Positions 8,469 to 17,281 of a stretch of 64,000 nt of DNA are shown here, in pieces. Location of the stretch: the NCBI GenBank assembly GCA_030739735.1, contig JASLYQ010000017.1, positions 1 to 64,000 on the forward strand, in the 5' to 3' direction. This DNA comes from Alphaproteobacteria bacterium (GTDB lineage Bacteria > Pseudomonadota > Alphaproteobacteria > UBA7887). Numbering within the stretch: position 1 is the stretch's first letter; each line of letters opens with the position of its first letter. The notes beneath the pieces were generated by a model. The model saw nothing but the letters and a program-made list of their open reading frames with translations, had not been told where the DNA came from and ran no database searches. A program made the position numbers and the translations under genes.

Positions 8469-9401
8469 TCAGTCGAACAGGCTGGAAACCGAGCTTTCCT
8501 CACTGATCCGCCGCATTGCCTCCGCCATGAGCTCCGACATCGACAGGACCCGAATGTTGTTTGTCAGGCGCACCGCCTCGGTGGCCAGGACGGTGTCGGT
8601 AATTACTATCATCTCCAGCTCCGATGCGGCCACCCGCGCCACCGCACCACCCGACAGAACACCGTGGGTGACATAGGCGATGACGGACGTGGCACCAGCC
8701 TCCCTGAGCGCCACCGCAGCATTGCACAAGGTGCCGGCTGAATCGACAATATCGTCCACCAGAATGCAGCGTCGGCCGTCAACATCGCCGATGATGTTCA
8801 CCACCTCGGAAACGCCGGCACGCTCGCGCCTCTTATCGACGATGGCAAGATCGGCGTCAATGCGCTTGGCCACAGCACGGGCGCGAACTACACCACCGAC
8901 GTCCGGTGACACGACCACGAGATCGTCGCCGGCATAGGTTGCCTGGATATCGGCGATCATCACTGGCGCAGCAAACAAATTGTCCACCGGGATATCGAAA
9001 AAACCTTGAATCTGGCCGGCATGCAAGTCGATGGTCAGCATGCGGTCGGCGCCAGCGGTGGTGATCAGATTGGCCACCAGCTTGGCCGAGATCGGCGTCC
9101 GCGGCCCCGGCTTACGATCCTGGCGGGCATAGCCGAAATAGGGTACCACCGCCGTGATACGCCGTGCCGACGCGCGCTTGAGCGCATCCAGCGTGACCAG
9201 CAGCTCCATCAGGTTGTCGTTCGCCGGATATGACGTCGCCTGAACAAGAAACATGTCTTCGCCGCGCACGTTCTCGTGAATCTCGACGAAGACTTCCTGG
9301 TCCGAAAAGCGGCGAATGCTGGCATTGACCAGCGGCAAATTGCAGAAGGTCGCCACCGCCTTGGCTAGGGACGGATTGCTATTGCCCGCGACTATTTTCA
9401 T
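8469..9401 (-). CDS. prs: Ribose-phosphate pyrophosphokinase
   Basis: This enzyme makes PRPP from ribose 5-phosphate and ATP for nucleotide, histidine and tryptophan synthesis. The 310-residue start at 9401 ([17 protein letters not shown]) is chosen because it matches the family; an upstream ATG at 9434 behind a GGCGAGG sequence is an alternative. Signatures are [20 protein letters not shown], the ATP-binding [38 protein letters not shown] and the PRPP loop [14 protein letters not shown]. It lies 40 bp before rplY in the same direction. Confidence 0.96.
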   Translation of the reverse strand: MKIVAGNSNPSLAKAVATFCNLPLVNASIRRFSDQEVFVEIHENVRGEDMFLVQATSYPANDNLMELLVTLDALKRASARRITAVVPYFGYARQDRKPGPRTPISAKLVANLITTAGADRMLTIDLHAGQIQGFFDIPVDNLFAAPVMIADIQATYAGDDLVVVSPDVGGVVRARAVAKRIDADLAIVDKRRERAGVSEVVNIIGDVDGRRCILVDDIVDSAGTLCNAAVALREAGATSVIAYVTHGVLSGGAVARVAASELEMIVITDTVLATEAVRLTNNIRVLSMSELMAEAMRRISEESSVSSLFD

Positions 9402-9495
9402 TCTAGCTGGTCCCGATTGGCGTCCGCGTGCCATTTTCGCCTCGCCACACTGGCGAACGGGCGCGGAACTTAGCAAGCTGGCGGACGCCTGTAAA

Positions 9496-10416
9496 TCACG
9501 GTTTGCGTGCAGCCTCGTGTAAGACGGTAACAATGCCCTCGGCGGCCCCGAAGGCCACCGCTTCCGCCGTCTCGCCCCAAGCTCCGTCAAGGCTACCTGA
9601 AGGGATACGGTTGGCTTGATCGACCGCGCCGAGAGAATTGCCATCGCCGTCGCGCACTGTCCATTTCAGGGAGATAAGATCGCCGCGCTCGCCGGGCTTG
9701 ACTGTGACCACACCGGCCACCACCATATCCGCCTCATCCTCGGGCAGGACGCCTACCCCAGCCGCTCGGAGGATCGCCCGCAGAGCCCCAGCCAGTGAAA
9801 TCGCGCCGTCGCCTGGCGCCCCGGTCACCGGCAGCAAGGCAAGCGAAGGCAAGGTGGGGGACGGCACTGCTGCAGCGACAGGCACCGTATTGTCACGAAT
9901 AATCGCCGCCAGGCGCGGCGCCGCGCCGTCAACGATGCGCCCAGCCAGCTTGGGATCGGCCCGCGTCCAAGCGGCAACATCTCCCGGCAACACCTGATCG
10001 ACCAGGCCCACGACCAGGCCTTCGGCATCGATCAGGCGCCAGGCCAGCACCGGCTCGGCGGTGGAGCCGGTGAGCACGCAAGACAGCAAATAGCTGTGAC
10101 GATTGGCGGCGCCAGCGCTGGCTGCAATATCGAGCTCGCCGAGCCGCGCCGCCAGGCCCTCGCGCACGGCTGCATCGAGCGGTGGCGGCGCCTGGTCGAT
10201 GCCGGCCACGAACACTCCAAGCTTGTCGGCCACGCCGTCAAGCGCTGCCAATCCCTGCTCGCGATCGCCGGGGCGGAAGACATGCGGGCGCGACTGACAA
10301 GCAAGCAACAGAACAGCCGCCAGGGCACAGATCAGACCAGCACGCAACTCGCCGCCATACAAATGAACAAAAGGGTCACGAAGATGACCAGATAGGGCAT
10401 TCAGAGCATATCTCAC
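9496..10416 (-). CDS. Putative lipoprotein of unknown function
   Basis: This 306-residue protein has a hydrophobic segment at about 27-38 ending in a lipobox LLAC (Cys40), so it is probably processed by Lgt and signal peptidase II and anchored in a membrane. The n-region is unusually long at about 25 residues, and a later start is possible. The mature part is rich in Ala, Leu and Gly without a motif I recognise. It contains repeated hydrophobic strand and helix elements and a segment [20 protein letters not shown]. The ATG overlaps the pgeF stop by 4 bp, so it is co-translated with that gene. Confidence 0.8.
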   Translation of the reverse strand: MRYALNALSGHLRDPFVHLYGGELRAGLICALAAVLLLACQSRPHVFRPGDREQGLAALDGVADKLGVFVAGIDQAPPPLDAAVREGLAARLGELDIAASAGAANRHSYLLSCVLTGSTAEPVLAWRLIDAEGLVVGLVDQVLPGDVAAWTRADPKLAGRIVDGAAPRLAAIIRDNTVPVAAAVPSPTLPSLALLPVTGAPGDGAISLAGALRAILRAAGVGVLPEDEADMVVAGVVTVKPGERGDLISLKWTVRDGDGNSLGAVDQANRIPSGSLDGAWGETAEAVAFGAAEGIVTVLHEAARKP

Positions 10417-11177
10417 GCTAGAGCTACGGCCGACAGACAGCGACCGTAATCATCCTCACCGCGATGGCAAGCACGGCGATAACTGAAGAAACGGTCTTGT
10501 TCGTCATAAGAATCATGGCCGAGCGCGACCGCCTCGCCTAGCCCCAATCTTGCAAGACGCGCCACGACATAACCTGGCAAATCGAATTGCCAATGGCCTG
10601 GACGCGGCGCCGGCTCAAAAAAGCACCCATCCGCCGCCTCATGGTCACGAAACGCACCCGGAAAGTCTGGCCCAACCTCGTAGGAGGCCTGCGCAATGCA
10701 GGGCCCGACCACGGCGACAAGCGCGGCGCGGGACGCGCCAAGCCTCTCCATCGCCCCGACGGTTTTCTCCAGCACCCCGTCAAGCGCCCCACGCCAGCCA
10801 GCATGGGCCGCACCGACCACCCCAGCGACGGCATCGTGCAGCAGCACCGGCGCACAGTCAGCAGTGAGCACGCCGAGCGCGATACCACGAGCGCGCGTGA
10901 CCAGTGCATCGGCCTCGATGCCACTTTCGGTGGCCACGTCCTCAACCGTAAAGACGCGCGTACCATGGACCTGATGGCAGGTGCGCAGAACACCGAGACC
11001 CAGAGCTGCGGCCGCGCGGCGCCGATTCTCGAGCACACACGCCGCGGCGTCGCGCGAGCCCGACCCACAGTTAAGCGACTCGTAGAGGCCGTCCGAGACA
11101 CCGCCCTGGCGCGTGAAAAAGCCGTGTGCGACGCCATCGCCCGATAGGGCCTTAGCGGTGATGGCCAGCGTGCTCAC
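10413..11177 (-). CDS. pgeF: Peptidoglycan editing factor PgeF (YfiH, DUF152/laccase-domain)
   Basis: PgeF proteins remove wrongly added amino acids from cell-wall precursors; related family members act as purine nucleoside enzymes. The 254-residue protein shows the full set of family motifs: FFTRQGGVSDGLYESLNCG, the CHQVHG zinc-ligand region, TADCAPVLLHD, AHAGWRGALDGVL and VGPCIAQASYEV. These supply the His/Cys/His metal site. Its start overlaps the stop of the upstream methyltransferase by 4 bp, within a tightly packed operon. Confidence 0.93.
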   Translation of the reverse strand: MSTLAITAKALSGDGVAHGFFTRQGGVSDGLYESLNCGSGSRDAAACVLENRRRAAAALGLGVLRTCHQVHGTRVFTVEDVATESGIEADALVTRARGIALGVLTADCAPVLLHDAVAGVVGAAHAGWRGALDGVLEKTVGAMERLGASRAALVAVVGPCIAQASYEVGPDFPGAFRDHEAADGCFFEPAPRPGHWQFDLPGYVVARLARLGLGEAVALGHDSYDEQDRFFSYRRACHRGEDDYGRCLSAVALA

Positions 11178-12256
11178 GCTGCAAGCCCCGCCGGGACCGG
11201 CAGCAGCGGATCCGCAATGGCTAGCACCTGAAACAACTCGCCCATGCCTTCAGGCGAGGTCAGACGCGATAATGCTGAAGTGATATCGACTATCTGGCTT
11301 TCATCGGCCACGCGAGACAACGCAGCGGCGCGCATCTCGATGCCGAGAGCCCGCAGAAACGCCCCTTGCGGGACCGGTCCGTGTACCGCAGCCCCAGCCT
11401 CCGCCGCACTGCGGGTAAGGGCCGCGAAATCGACTAGTGCAGTGAGATCAACCTCGCCGGGATCGCTGAGCGGGTCGTGCCGGCAATGGCCGCGTACAGC
11501 CTGCAGACTATCGCCGCTGGCGCCGTTGCGGCCGTAATCGATGACCAGGGCGGCGCCACCCTCGACCGCGACGCGGGTGGCAATCTCACCCGCCAAGGTC
11601 AGGCCAGCCGGACAAACCTCGGCGACGCCTGTCTCATCAGCCTCCAGGGCCAAGAGCAGGGCGAGCGCCGGTGTCGGACCGGGTGCTAGGCGCAGCGCGA
11701 AACCCTCACTGTCCTCGGCCAAGCCGACCAGGCGCTCGCGCCAGCCGCATGGCGTGGCAGCGAACTGATGCACCGGCAACGCATCGAAAAACTCGTTGGC
11801 GATGACGATGGCCGGGCCCTCGGGCACCTCGGAAAAATCGTTGTGCCAGTGTGGCGCCTGGCAAGACAGGGTCTGCCGCTGGCGTTCACGCAAGGCGCCG
11901 CTACGCTCGATCAGATGCAGGGTCGCGGCACCGCCAAACTCCGGGACTTTGGCCGCGGCCCGCAGGGCGTCCACCATCAAAGTGCCGCGCCCCGGCCCGA
12001 GCTCGACCAGGCGGAAAGGCTCTGGTGCTCCCATCGCCTGCCACGTATCGACAAACCAGAGCCCGATCAGCTCGCCAAACATCTGTGAGATCTCGGGTGC
12101 GGTGATGAAATCGCCCGCAACGCCGAGCGGATCGCGTCCGCCGCCGGCATAGTAGCCGTGCGCCCGATGGCCCAGCGCCTCGGCTATAAAGCGAGCCACC
12201 GTTATCGGCCCACCGACGGCGATATCGCGGCGCAGGCTGTCAGCCAGGATGCTCAT
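11174..12256 (-). CDS. SAM-dependent methyltransferase of the MidA/NDUFAF7 family
   Basis: Relatives such as NDUFAF7 methylate an arginine of a complex I subunit; bacterial members are usually uncharacterised. The 360-residue protein carries GGRDPLGVAGDFITAPEISQ, MFGELIGLWFVDTWQ, the SAM-binding VELGPGRGTLMVDALRA and NEFFDALPVHQF, all hallmark blocks of the family. The ATG overlaps the lgt stop (ATGA at 12253-12256). Its place between lgt and pgeF is a common alphaproteobacterial arrangement. Confidence 0.93.
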   Translation of the reverse strand: MSILADSLRRDIAVGGPITVARFIAEALGHRAHGYYAGGGRDPLGVAGDFITAPEISQMFGELIGLWFVDTWQAMGAPEPFRLVELGPGRGTLMVDALRAAAKVPEFGGAATLHLIERSGALRERQRQTLSCQAPHWHNDFSEVPEGPAIVIANEFFDALPVHQFAATPCGWRERLVGLAEDSEGFALRLAPGPTPALALLLALEADETGVAEVCPAGLTLAGEIATRVAVEGGAALVIDYGRNGASGDSLQAVRGHCRHDPLSDPGEVDLTALVDFAALTRSAAEAGAAVHGPVPQGAFLRALGIEMRAAALSRVADESQIVDITSALSRLTSPEGMGELFQVLAIADPLLPVPAGLAA

Positions 12257-13050
12257 GCGCGGCGCGTCCGCAGAATCAACCAGACGCCGACAATCAGCAT
12301 CGGCAGGCAGAGCAACTGGCCCATGGTCACCGGCCCGAGCAGAAATCCGATATGCTCATCGGGTTGGCGGAAAAATTCGACAAAACCGCGCGCCAGGCTA
12401 TAGCCGGCAAGAAAGGCACCGGTCAGCATACCCGGCTTGGCCAGCGCGCCACGGCAGTATACGAGCCAGGTGAGCAATACAAACAATACCAAGCCTTCCA
12501 GAGCCGCCTCGTAAAGCTGGCTCGGATGGCGAGGAAACAGTCCGGCGCCGGGAAAGTGTATGGCCCAAGGCACATTGCTAGTACGCCCCCAAAGCTCGCC
12601 GTTGATGAAATTCGCGATGCGTCCGAAGAACAGCCCGATGGGGATCGCCGCCACCACCGTGTCGGCGACCACCAACGGCGAGAGGGCTCGCCGGCGGGCA
12701 AACCAGACTGTGACCACCGCGACCCCCAGCAAGCCACCATGGAAGGCCATGCCGCCCCGCCAGACCATGAGAATCTCATGCGGGTTGGGCAGGTAATAGC
12801 CGGGCCAATAGAACAGCACATAGCCAAGCCGACCGCCGAGGATGACCCCGAGCGCGACCCAAACTAGCAGGTCATCGATCGTCGCCTCGTCTAGGCTGCT
12901 CACGCCGCGGCGCGCCAGACGCTTGACGTAAGTCCAGCCGAGCACCAGTCCGGCGATATAGGCCAGCGCGTACCAGCGTATGGCGAAGGGGCCGATCGCA
13001 ACGGCCACCGGATCGATGGCGGGAAAGGCCAGCGCGGCAAGCCACTCCAC
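12253..13050 (-). CDS. lgt: Prolipoprotein diacylglyceryl transferase
   Basis: Lgt adds a diacylglyceryl group to the lipobox cysteine of lipoproteins at the inner membrane. The 265-residue protein has about seven transmembrane helices and the conserved motifs GLVLGWTYVKRLARR, GGRLGYVLFYWP, WRGGMAFHGGLLGV, FFGRIANFINGELWGR and RHPSQLYEAALEG. The GRIANFINGELWGR block is the family signature. It overlaps the MidA-like gene by 4 bp and follows hldD by 5 bp. Confidence 0.97.
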   Translation of the reverse strand: MEWLAALAFPAIDPVAVAIGPFAIRWYALAYIAGLVLGWTYVKRLARRGVSSLDEATIDDLLVWVALGVILGGRLGYVLFYWPGYYLPNPHEILMVWRGGMAFHGGLLGVAVVTVWFARRRALSPLVVADTVVAAIPIGLFFGRIANFINGELWGRTSNVPWAIHFPGAGLFPRHPSQLYEAALEGLVLFVLLTWLVYCRGALAKPGMLTGAFLAGYSLARGFVEFFRQPDEHIGFLLGPVTMGQLLCLPMLIVGVWLILRTRRA

Positions 13051-13055
13051 CGACG

Positions 13056-14045
13056 TCAGCCTTCGTCGAGATAGGCGCGGACGGTGGCAGCGACACCGTC
13101 TTCAAGGCTAGTGAAGGGGGCGCTGAAACCGGCAGCGCGCAGGTGCTGGAGCTTCGCCTCAGTGAAATACTGGTACTGCGAGCGAATATGCCCGGGCGTG
13201 TCTATATAGTTGATGTTCTCCGCTTTTCCCATGGCGGCATAGATGGCGCGGGCGAGATCGAGGAAGCTGCGCGCCTTGCCCGTCCCAACGTTGAACAGTC
13301 CGTTGACCTGCGGATTATCGAGTAGCCAGAGCATCACAGCAACGCAATCGCCGACATAAACAAAATCGCGCATCTGGCCGCCGTCAGCATAGTCGGGATT
13401 GTGCGAGCGAAACAGTGTCAGCGGTTGGTCGTCACGTACGGCGGGGTATTTCTGGGCGACGACGCTCTTCATGCAGCCCTTGTGGCCCTCGTTGGGGCCG
13501 TAGACGTTGAAGAACCTGAGCCCGGCCCATTGCGGCGGCCGGGTTGTCTCACTTCCTGCCAACGCCAACGCGCGGCGGTCGAAGACAAGCTTGCTCCAGC
13601 CATAGGCGTTGAGCGGGCGCAAGCGCTCTTGCGCCTCGGGCGCCGGATCGTCGTCGAAGCCAGCGCTACCGTCGCCGTAAGTCGCCGCCGAAGACGCGTA
13701 GATCAAGCGCAGGCCTAGCCCGCTGCATTGGCGCCAAAGGCGCAGGCTGAAGCCGAAGTTTTGCTTGAGGATCAGATCCACATCGGTCTCGGTGGTGGAC
13801 GAATTGGCACCCATGTGTACCACCGCCTCGACGCGCCCCCAGCGCCCGTCGTCTCGCGCCTGGTGACGCAGATAGGCGAATAAGCGCTCAGGCCGGATGA
13901 TGTCGGCAATCCCGACCGCAGCGATGTTACGCCACTTGTCACCATCGCCGAGCACGTCGCACACGACGACCTCCGCGCCGCGCGCCACCAGCGCCGCGAC
14001 CATGTGGGATCCGATGAAGCCGGCGCCGCCGGTGACCACGATCAT
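13056..14045 (-). CDS. hldD: ADP-L-glycero-D-manno-heptose-6-epimerase
   Basis: This NAD(P)-dependent short-chain-type epimerase makes the heptose donor for the LPS inner core. The start at 14045 (MIVVTGGAGFIGSHMVAALV) matches the family; the longer frame to 14081 overlaps the divergent ubiK leader. The TGGAGFIGSH nucleotide loop, NSSTTETDVDLILKQNF, the YGWSKLVFDRR catalytic Tyr-Lys pair and GLRFFNVYGPNE are all present. The protein has 329 residues. It is the first gene of the long minus-strand run. Confidence 0.94.
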   Translation of the reverse strand: MIVVTGGAGFIGSHMVAALVARGAEVVVCDVLGDGDKWRNIAAVGIADIIRPERLFAYLRHQARDDGRWGRVEAVVHMGANSSTTETDVDLILKQNFGFSLRLWRQCSGLGLRLIYASSAATYGDGSAGFDDDPAPEAQERLRPLNAYGWSKLVFDRRALALAGSETTRPPQWAGLRFFNVYGPNEGHKGCMKSVVAQKYPAVRDDQPLTLFRSHNPDYADGGQMRDFVYVGDCVAVMLWLLDNPQVNGLFNVGTGKARSFLDLARAIYAAMGKAENINYIDTPGHIRSQYQYFTEAKLQHLRAAGFSAPFTSLEDGVAATVRAYLDEG

Positions 14046-14120
14046 GGCAGCGTTATAGCAAGTTGCACCACGGTCCCACACTGCTTAAGTCTATGGCAAA
14101 CGCAAGCTCAGGAGGCCGCG

Positions 14121-14426
14121 ATGCCCAACGACAACCGCCTGTTCGAGGATTTTACGCGCATGGCCGGCGGCGCCATGTCGTCTTTCACAGCGCTGCGCGA
14201 GGAGATGGAGGCGCGTTTGCGCGAGCAGGTCGAGCACATGCTGATCGGCATGGATCTGGTTCGCCGCGACGAATTCGAGGCCGTCCAAGCCATGGCCGAA
14301 GCAGCAAGGACGGAGAACGCCGAACTGACCAGGCGCATCAAGGCGCTGGAGACGAAGTTCGCCAGGCCGGCCAGGCCGGCGGCGCGAAAACGTACCCACA
14401 AGCCGAAAAGCAAGGGCACCGACTAG
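14121..14426 (+). CDS. ubiK: Accessory factor UbiK family (BMFP domain) protein
   Basis: UbiK assists ubiquinone assembly and binds lipid membranes through a C-terminal coiled coil. The 101-residue protein begins MPNDNRLFEDFTRMAGGAMS, followed by an amphipathic N-terminal helix and the REEMEARLREQVEHMLIGMD, then VRRDEFEAVQAMAEAARTEN segment typical of the YqiC family. It ends in a basic tail. The ATG at 14121 has AGGAGG at 14109-14115. It is divergent from hldD. Confidence 0.88.
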   Translation: MPNDNRLFEDFTRMAGGAMSSFTALREEMEARLREQVEHMLIGMDLVRRDEFEAVQAMAEAARTENAELTRRIKALETKFARPARPAARKRTHKPKSKGTD

Positions 14427-14464
14427 TCGCGCAGACCACGCCTTAACTCGATGGAAGCCTATTA

Positions 14465-14536
14465 CGGGGACAGCGTACCTAATTCTGACTCGTGACCTGC
14501 CGAAAGTGCGAAAGCGAATTAGGTTTTCTGTCCCCG
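14465..14536. repeat. REP/RAYT-type palindromic repeat (GGGGACAG...CTGTCCCC)
   Basis: Two 21-nt arms at 14465-14485 and 14516-14536 are inverted copies with 18 of 21 positions matching. Each starts with CGGGGACAG and ends near CCTAATTC. They can fold into a hairpin with a 30-nt loop. Sequences of this kind (GGGGACAGxxTACCTAATTC) commonly accompany REP-associated tyrosine transposases (RAYT/IS200-like). No transposase is present here, so this would be a non-autonomous copy. Confidence 0.65.
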
Positions 14537-14705
14537 CAGTAAGCAGGCAGGACTGACGGTACCGCTTGCGCAACTCGCACCCTCGGCGCTTGCGTTCCTA
14601 ACCGACTTCTGGCACCCTACTGAATGTTGTGGTCGGTCGTATGATCACCCACAATATGCGCGATTTAGACTGCCGATTAGACAATCTTCACGAAAGGACA
14701 CCGCG

Positions 14706-15209
14706 GTGGCCAAGCTGTCGGTTCTGGAGCCCGAAGGCACGATCCATCCGATCGACACCGTCGAAGAAGTGATGCTCTCCTACGAGTGGTCATTCGAGCG
14801 CCAGGGCGAGGACGAGATCGCAGTGCAGATCACCGGCCAGTGGTGCGATCTGCATATGTGGTTCGCCTGGCGCAGCGAGACGCACTCGCTGTTCTACACC
14901 TGTGCGCTCGACATGCGCGTGCCGGACGAGCGTCGCGAGGTGGTCTATCCGCTGCTCGCCAAAATCAACGAAAAGCTTTGGTTCGGCCATTTCGAACTTT
15001 GGTCGGAAGGGGGCTGGCCGACTTTTCGGCATACGCTTCTAGCAGGCCGCGGCAGCGCCGTCGGGGCCGATCTGGTTGAGGAGATGGTGGATGCGGCGCG
15101 CAGCGAGTGCGACCGCTTCTATCCGGCCTTCCAGTTCGTCATCTGGGGTGACAAGGATGCCGAGGGCGCCATCGAGGCGGCGCTGATCGAGCCAATCGGC
15201 GAGGCCTAG
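14706..15209 (+). CDS. YbjN domain-containing protein
   Basis: The 167-residue protein starts with GTG at 14706 and has the YbjN/type III chaperone-like fold pattern: a beta segment IAVQITGQWCDLHMWFAWR, FYTCALDMRVPDERREVVYP, LLAKINEKLWFGHFELWSEG, then a helical end. The function of YbjN proteins is not settled; they are linked to stress and motility regulation in enterics. It lies 4 bp before proC, and the pair is a conserved alphaproteobacterial couple, so proC is probably co-transcribed. Confidence 0.9.
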   Translation: MAKLSVLEPEGTIHPIDTVEEVMLSYEWSFERQGEDEIAVQITGQWCDLHMWFAWRSETHSLFYTCALDMRVPDERREVVYPLLAKINEKLWFGHFELWSEGGWPTFRHTLLAGRGSAVGADLVEEMVDAARSECDRFYPAFQFVIWGDKDAEGAIEAALIEPIGEA

Positions 15210-15213
15210 CACC

Positions 15214-16032
15214 ATGGCAGGGCTACTCGTGCTTGTCGGCGGCGGCAAAATGGGCGGCGCCCTGCTGGCGGGCTGGCTGGACAAGGGTGGCATTTCCGCC
15301 GACGACGTCATCGTGGTCGAGCCGTCGCTGGGCGCTGCACGTGACTTGAACGGCCGCCACGGCGTTCGTGTAGTGGCCGATCCGGCCGACATCGACGAAA
15401 CCCCGGCGCTGGTACTGTTCGCCATAAAGCCCCAGGTGATCGGTGATGTGGTTGGCGACTACCGCCGCTTCGCCACAACGACTCCTGCTTCGGCCTTCCT
15501 CTCGATCGCGGCCGGTACCCGTCTAGCATTATTCGAGGAGGCCCTCAGCGACACGACGGCCATCATCCGTGCTATGCCCAACACGCCCGCAGCAGTGGGC
15601 CGCGGCATTACCGTCTGCTGCCCCAACGCCCGTGCCGAGACCGAGCAGATTGCGCTGTGCACGCACCTGCTCGAAGCCGTCGGCGAGGTTGCCTGGATCG
15701 ACGACGAAGACGACATGGACGCAGTAACCGGCGTCTCGGGCAGTGGCCCGGCCTATGTCTTCTTGATGATAGAAAGCCTGACCGCTGCCGGCATCGCCGC
15801 CGGCCTAAAGCCTGAGCTTTCCGCCAGCCTCGCCACCGCCACGGTCTCAGGCGCCGGCGAACTCGCCTTTCGCTCCGACGAGGACGCCGAAATTCTGCGC
15901 CGCAACGTCACCAGCCCCGGCGGCACCACCGCCGCGGCACTCGCCGTGCTGATGGCCGGCGATGGGCTGAATGCGCTGATGACGAAAGCGGTACAGGCGG
16001 CGACGGATCGGAGCCGGGAATTGGCGGGGTAA
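15214..16032 (+). CDS. proC: Pyrroline-5-carboxylate reductase
   Basis: ProC performs the last step of proline synthesis, reducing pyrroline-5-carboxylate with NAD(P)H. The 272-residue protein has an N-terminal Rossmann loop VLVGGGKMGGALLAGWL, FAIKPQVIGDVV, RAMPNTPAAVGRGIT and the C-terminal signature GVSGSGPAYVFLMIESLTAA followed by VTSPGGTTAAALAVL. It is complete. It follows the YbjN gene after 4 bp. Confidence 0.96.
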   Translation: MAGLLVLVGGGKMGGALLAGWLDKGGISADDVIVVEPSLGAARDLNGRHGVRVVADPADIDETPALVLFAIKPQVIGDVVGDYRRFATTTPASAFLSIAAGTRLALFEEALSDTTAIIRAMPNTPAAVGRGITVCCPNARAETEQIALCTHLLEAVGEVAWIDDEDDMDAVTGVSGSGPAYVFLMIESLTAAGIAAGLKPELSASLATATVSGAGELAFRSDEDAEILRRNVTSPGGTTAAALAVLMAGDGLNALMTKAVQAATDRSRELAG

Positions 16033-16301
16033 GGCCATGAGCATCGAGGATGTTACTAATTCACAATATTGCCCTTGTCCTATTGCTGTTGATTCGAGAT
16101 CCACCTTTCAAAATAAAAATCAGTAACGATATTTTTGTTCTTACTATTTTTTCATCCCGTAATCACGAATTCTCAATTATCTCAATGCCTGCTATACGTC
16201 TTCTTCAAGTAGGCAAAATACTCATCCTAAAATGTGAAACCCTCTCTAAACTTAAGTAGACATGCTGCCTCATGTTCTAGCAGAGATTTATTGCTTTTTA
16301 T
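16033..16301. other. AT-rich intergenic stretch at the start of an atypical patch
   Basis: Base composition drops sharply compared with flanking genes. Open frames here are short and look like random AT-rich reading. A TTGCTTTTTATGTGTTATTA stretch near 16290-16310 could act as a promoter for the secreted protein downstream, but the match is not convincing. Nothing else is recognised. Confidence 0.5.
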
Positions 16302-16340
16302 GTGTTATTATCAAATGCGAAAATAGAGGAGGAGACAATA

Positions 16341-16832
16341 ATGAAAAATCTTTTAGGGAGCCTGTTAACGAGTTTACTCGTAGCATCCTTTAGTACCGCT
16401 GTAATTGCAGACGACCTTCCAAAATCAGGCACTATAAGTTGGGTGACTGGCTGGGTTTTTGACGGTCCAACCCTAGCACCACAGGCGGACGGGTATGCCA
16501 TTGGCCATGCCCAAGCGGTTGGCGCGACTTTCAACACAACTGGTGCCGGCCCGCTGCACGAGGGACGTGCACTTTGCGTCGTGACCTTTATTGCGAACCC
16601 TTGCGGCGCAACGAACAAAGGTAATTGTTACTTCGGGGACCAGAATGGGGACAGAATTTTTACTTCGTTCACTGGTGATATCGTTGCTAACAAGGGAATA
16701 AATACAATCGTCGGAGGCACGGGGAAATACGCTGGCATCAGCGGTAGCGGACCATGGGAATGCGATGCGGCAGGACCTGCTGATAATGGCGGAATGAATT
16801 GTCGCCAAAGCCTCACTTACGAGTTGCCATAG
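16341..16832 (+). CDS. Small secreted protein, possible beta-barrel (AOC/dirigent-like) fold
   Basis: The start at 16341 is well supported by GAGGAGGAGA just upstream. The first roughly 23 residues form a signal peptide (MKNLLGSLLTSLLVASFSTA, then VIA-DDLPKSG). The mature 140 residues are rich in Gly, Thr and beta-forming residues. They contain a GGTGKYAGISGSGPWEC motif that recalls allene-oxide-cyclase/dirigent-type barrels, and four or five Cys. No enzyme family can be assigned. Codon use is more AT-rich than in neighbouring genes, which suggests transfer. A strong terminator follows at 16921. Confidence 0.75.
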   Translation: MKNLLGSLLTSLLVASFSTAVIADDLPKSGTISWVTGWVFDGPTLAPQADGYAIGHAQAVGATFNTTGAGPLHEGRALCVVTFIANPCGATNKGNCYFGDQNGDRIFTSFTGDIVANKGINTIVGGTGKYAGISGSGPWECDAAGPADNGGMNCRQSLTYELP

Positions 16833-16920
16833 TTAAGCATCCTCAAGGCTGATCTGGACATACTGAATGTTGGTGCTTATTGACAATTTCAGAACTAGGT
16901 AGCCTGAGAGAAGAGAACAA

Positions 16921-16964
16921 AACTAAATAGGTCCCAGTATGGAAAACTGGGACCTATTTTAGTT
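16921..16964. terminator. Strong Rho-independent terminator, possibly bidirectional
   Basis: Arms at 16921-16938 and 16946-16964 are almost perfect inverted copies around TAGGTCCCAGT, with a 7-nt loop and a single bulge. The stem is flanked by A-rich sequence on the left and CTATTTTAG on the right, so it can terminate transcription in either direction. It ends the secreted-protein gene. Confidence 0.85.
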
Positions 16965-16990
16965 CTCTGAATCTTTCTCGGTTGCCCTGA

Positions 16991-17152
16991 GAAGATAGAA
17001 GAGAAGCGCTGGAGATAGGTTTCGAGAATTCAAGTACGCGCGAGGGTTTAGAACAAAAACTGACTTTCACCTTTAACTTAGACACCGCAACTGAGATTGA
17101 GGTGTTCGAAGCAGAACTGGTCAGGGAAATAACGCCTCAAGAGAAAATTTAA
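16991..17152 (+). other. Unassigned open frame, C-terminal remnant-like
   Basis: A 53-codon frame without a start codon runs from a TGA at 16988 to a TAA at 17150. It reads FENSSTREGLEQKLTFTFNL and ends with a charged ELVREITPQEKI. It looks like the tail of a lost protein but I cannot name the family. The rest of 17153-17281 holds no recognisable gene. Confidence 0.3.
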
Positions 17153-17281
17153 GTTGAATATTTACCACGGCTAGACGCCCTGTTAAGTGCACGAAAGATT
17201 TTTAAGCTCTTTTTCTCACCCTCCGGTTGGTTTAGCAAAAAGTCTAGCAAAGCGCGCGATCGTACCCATGGTACAGTCGCA

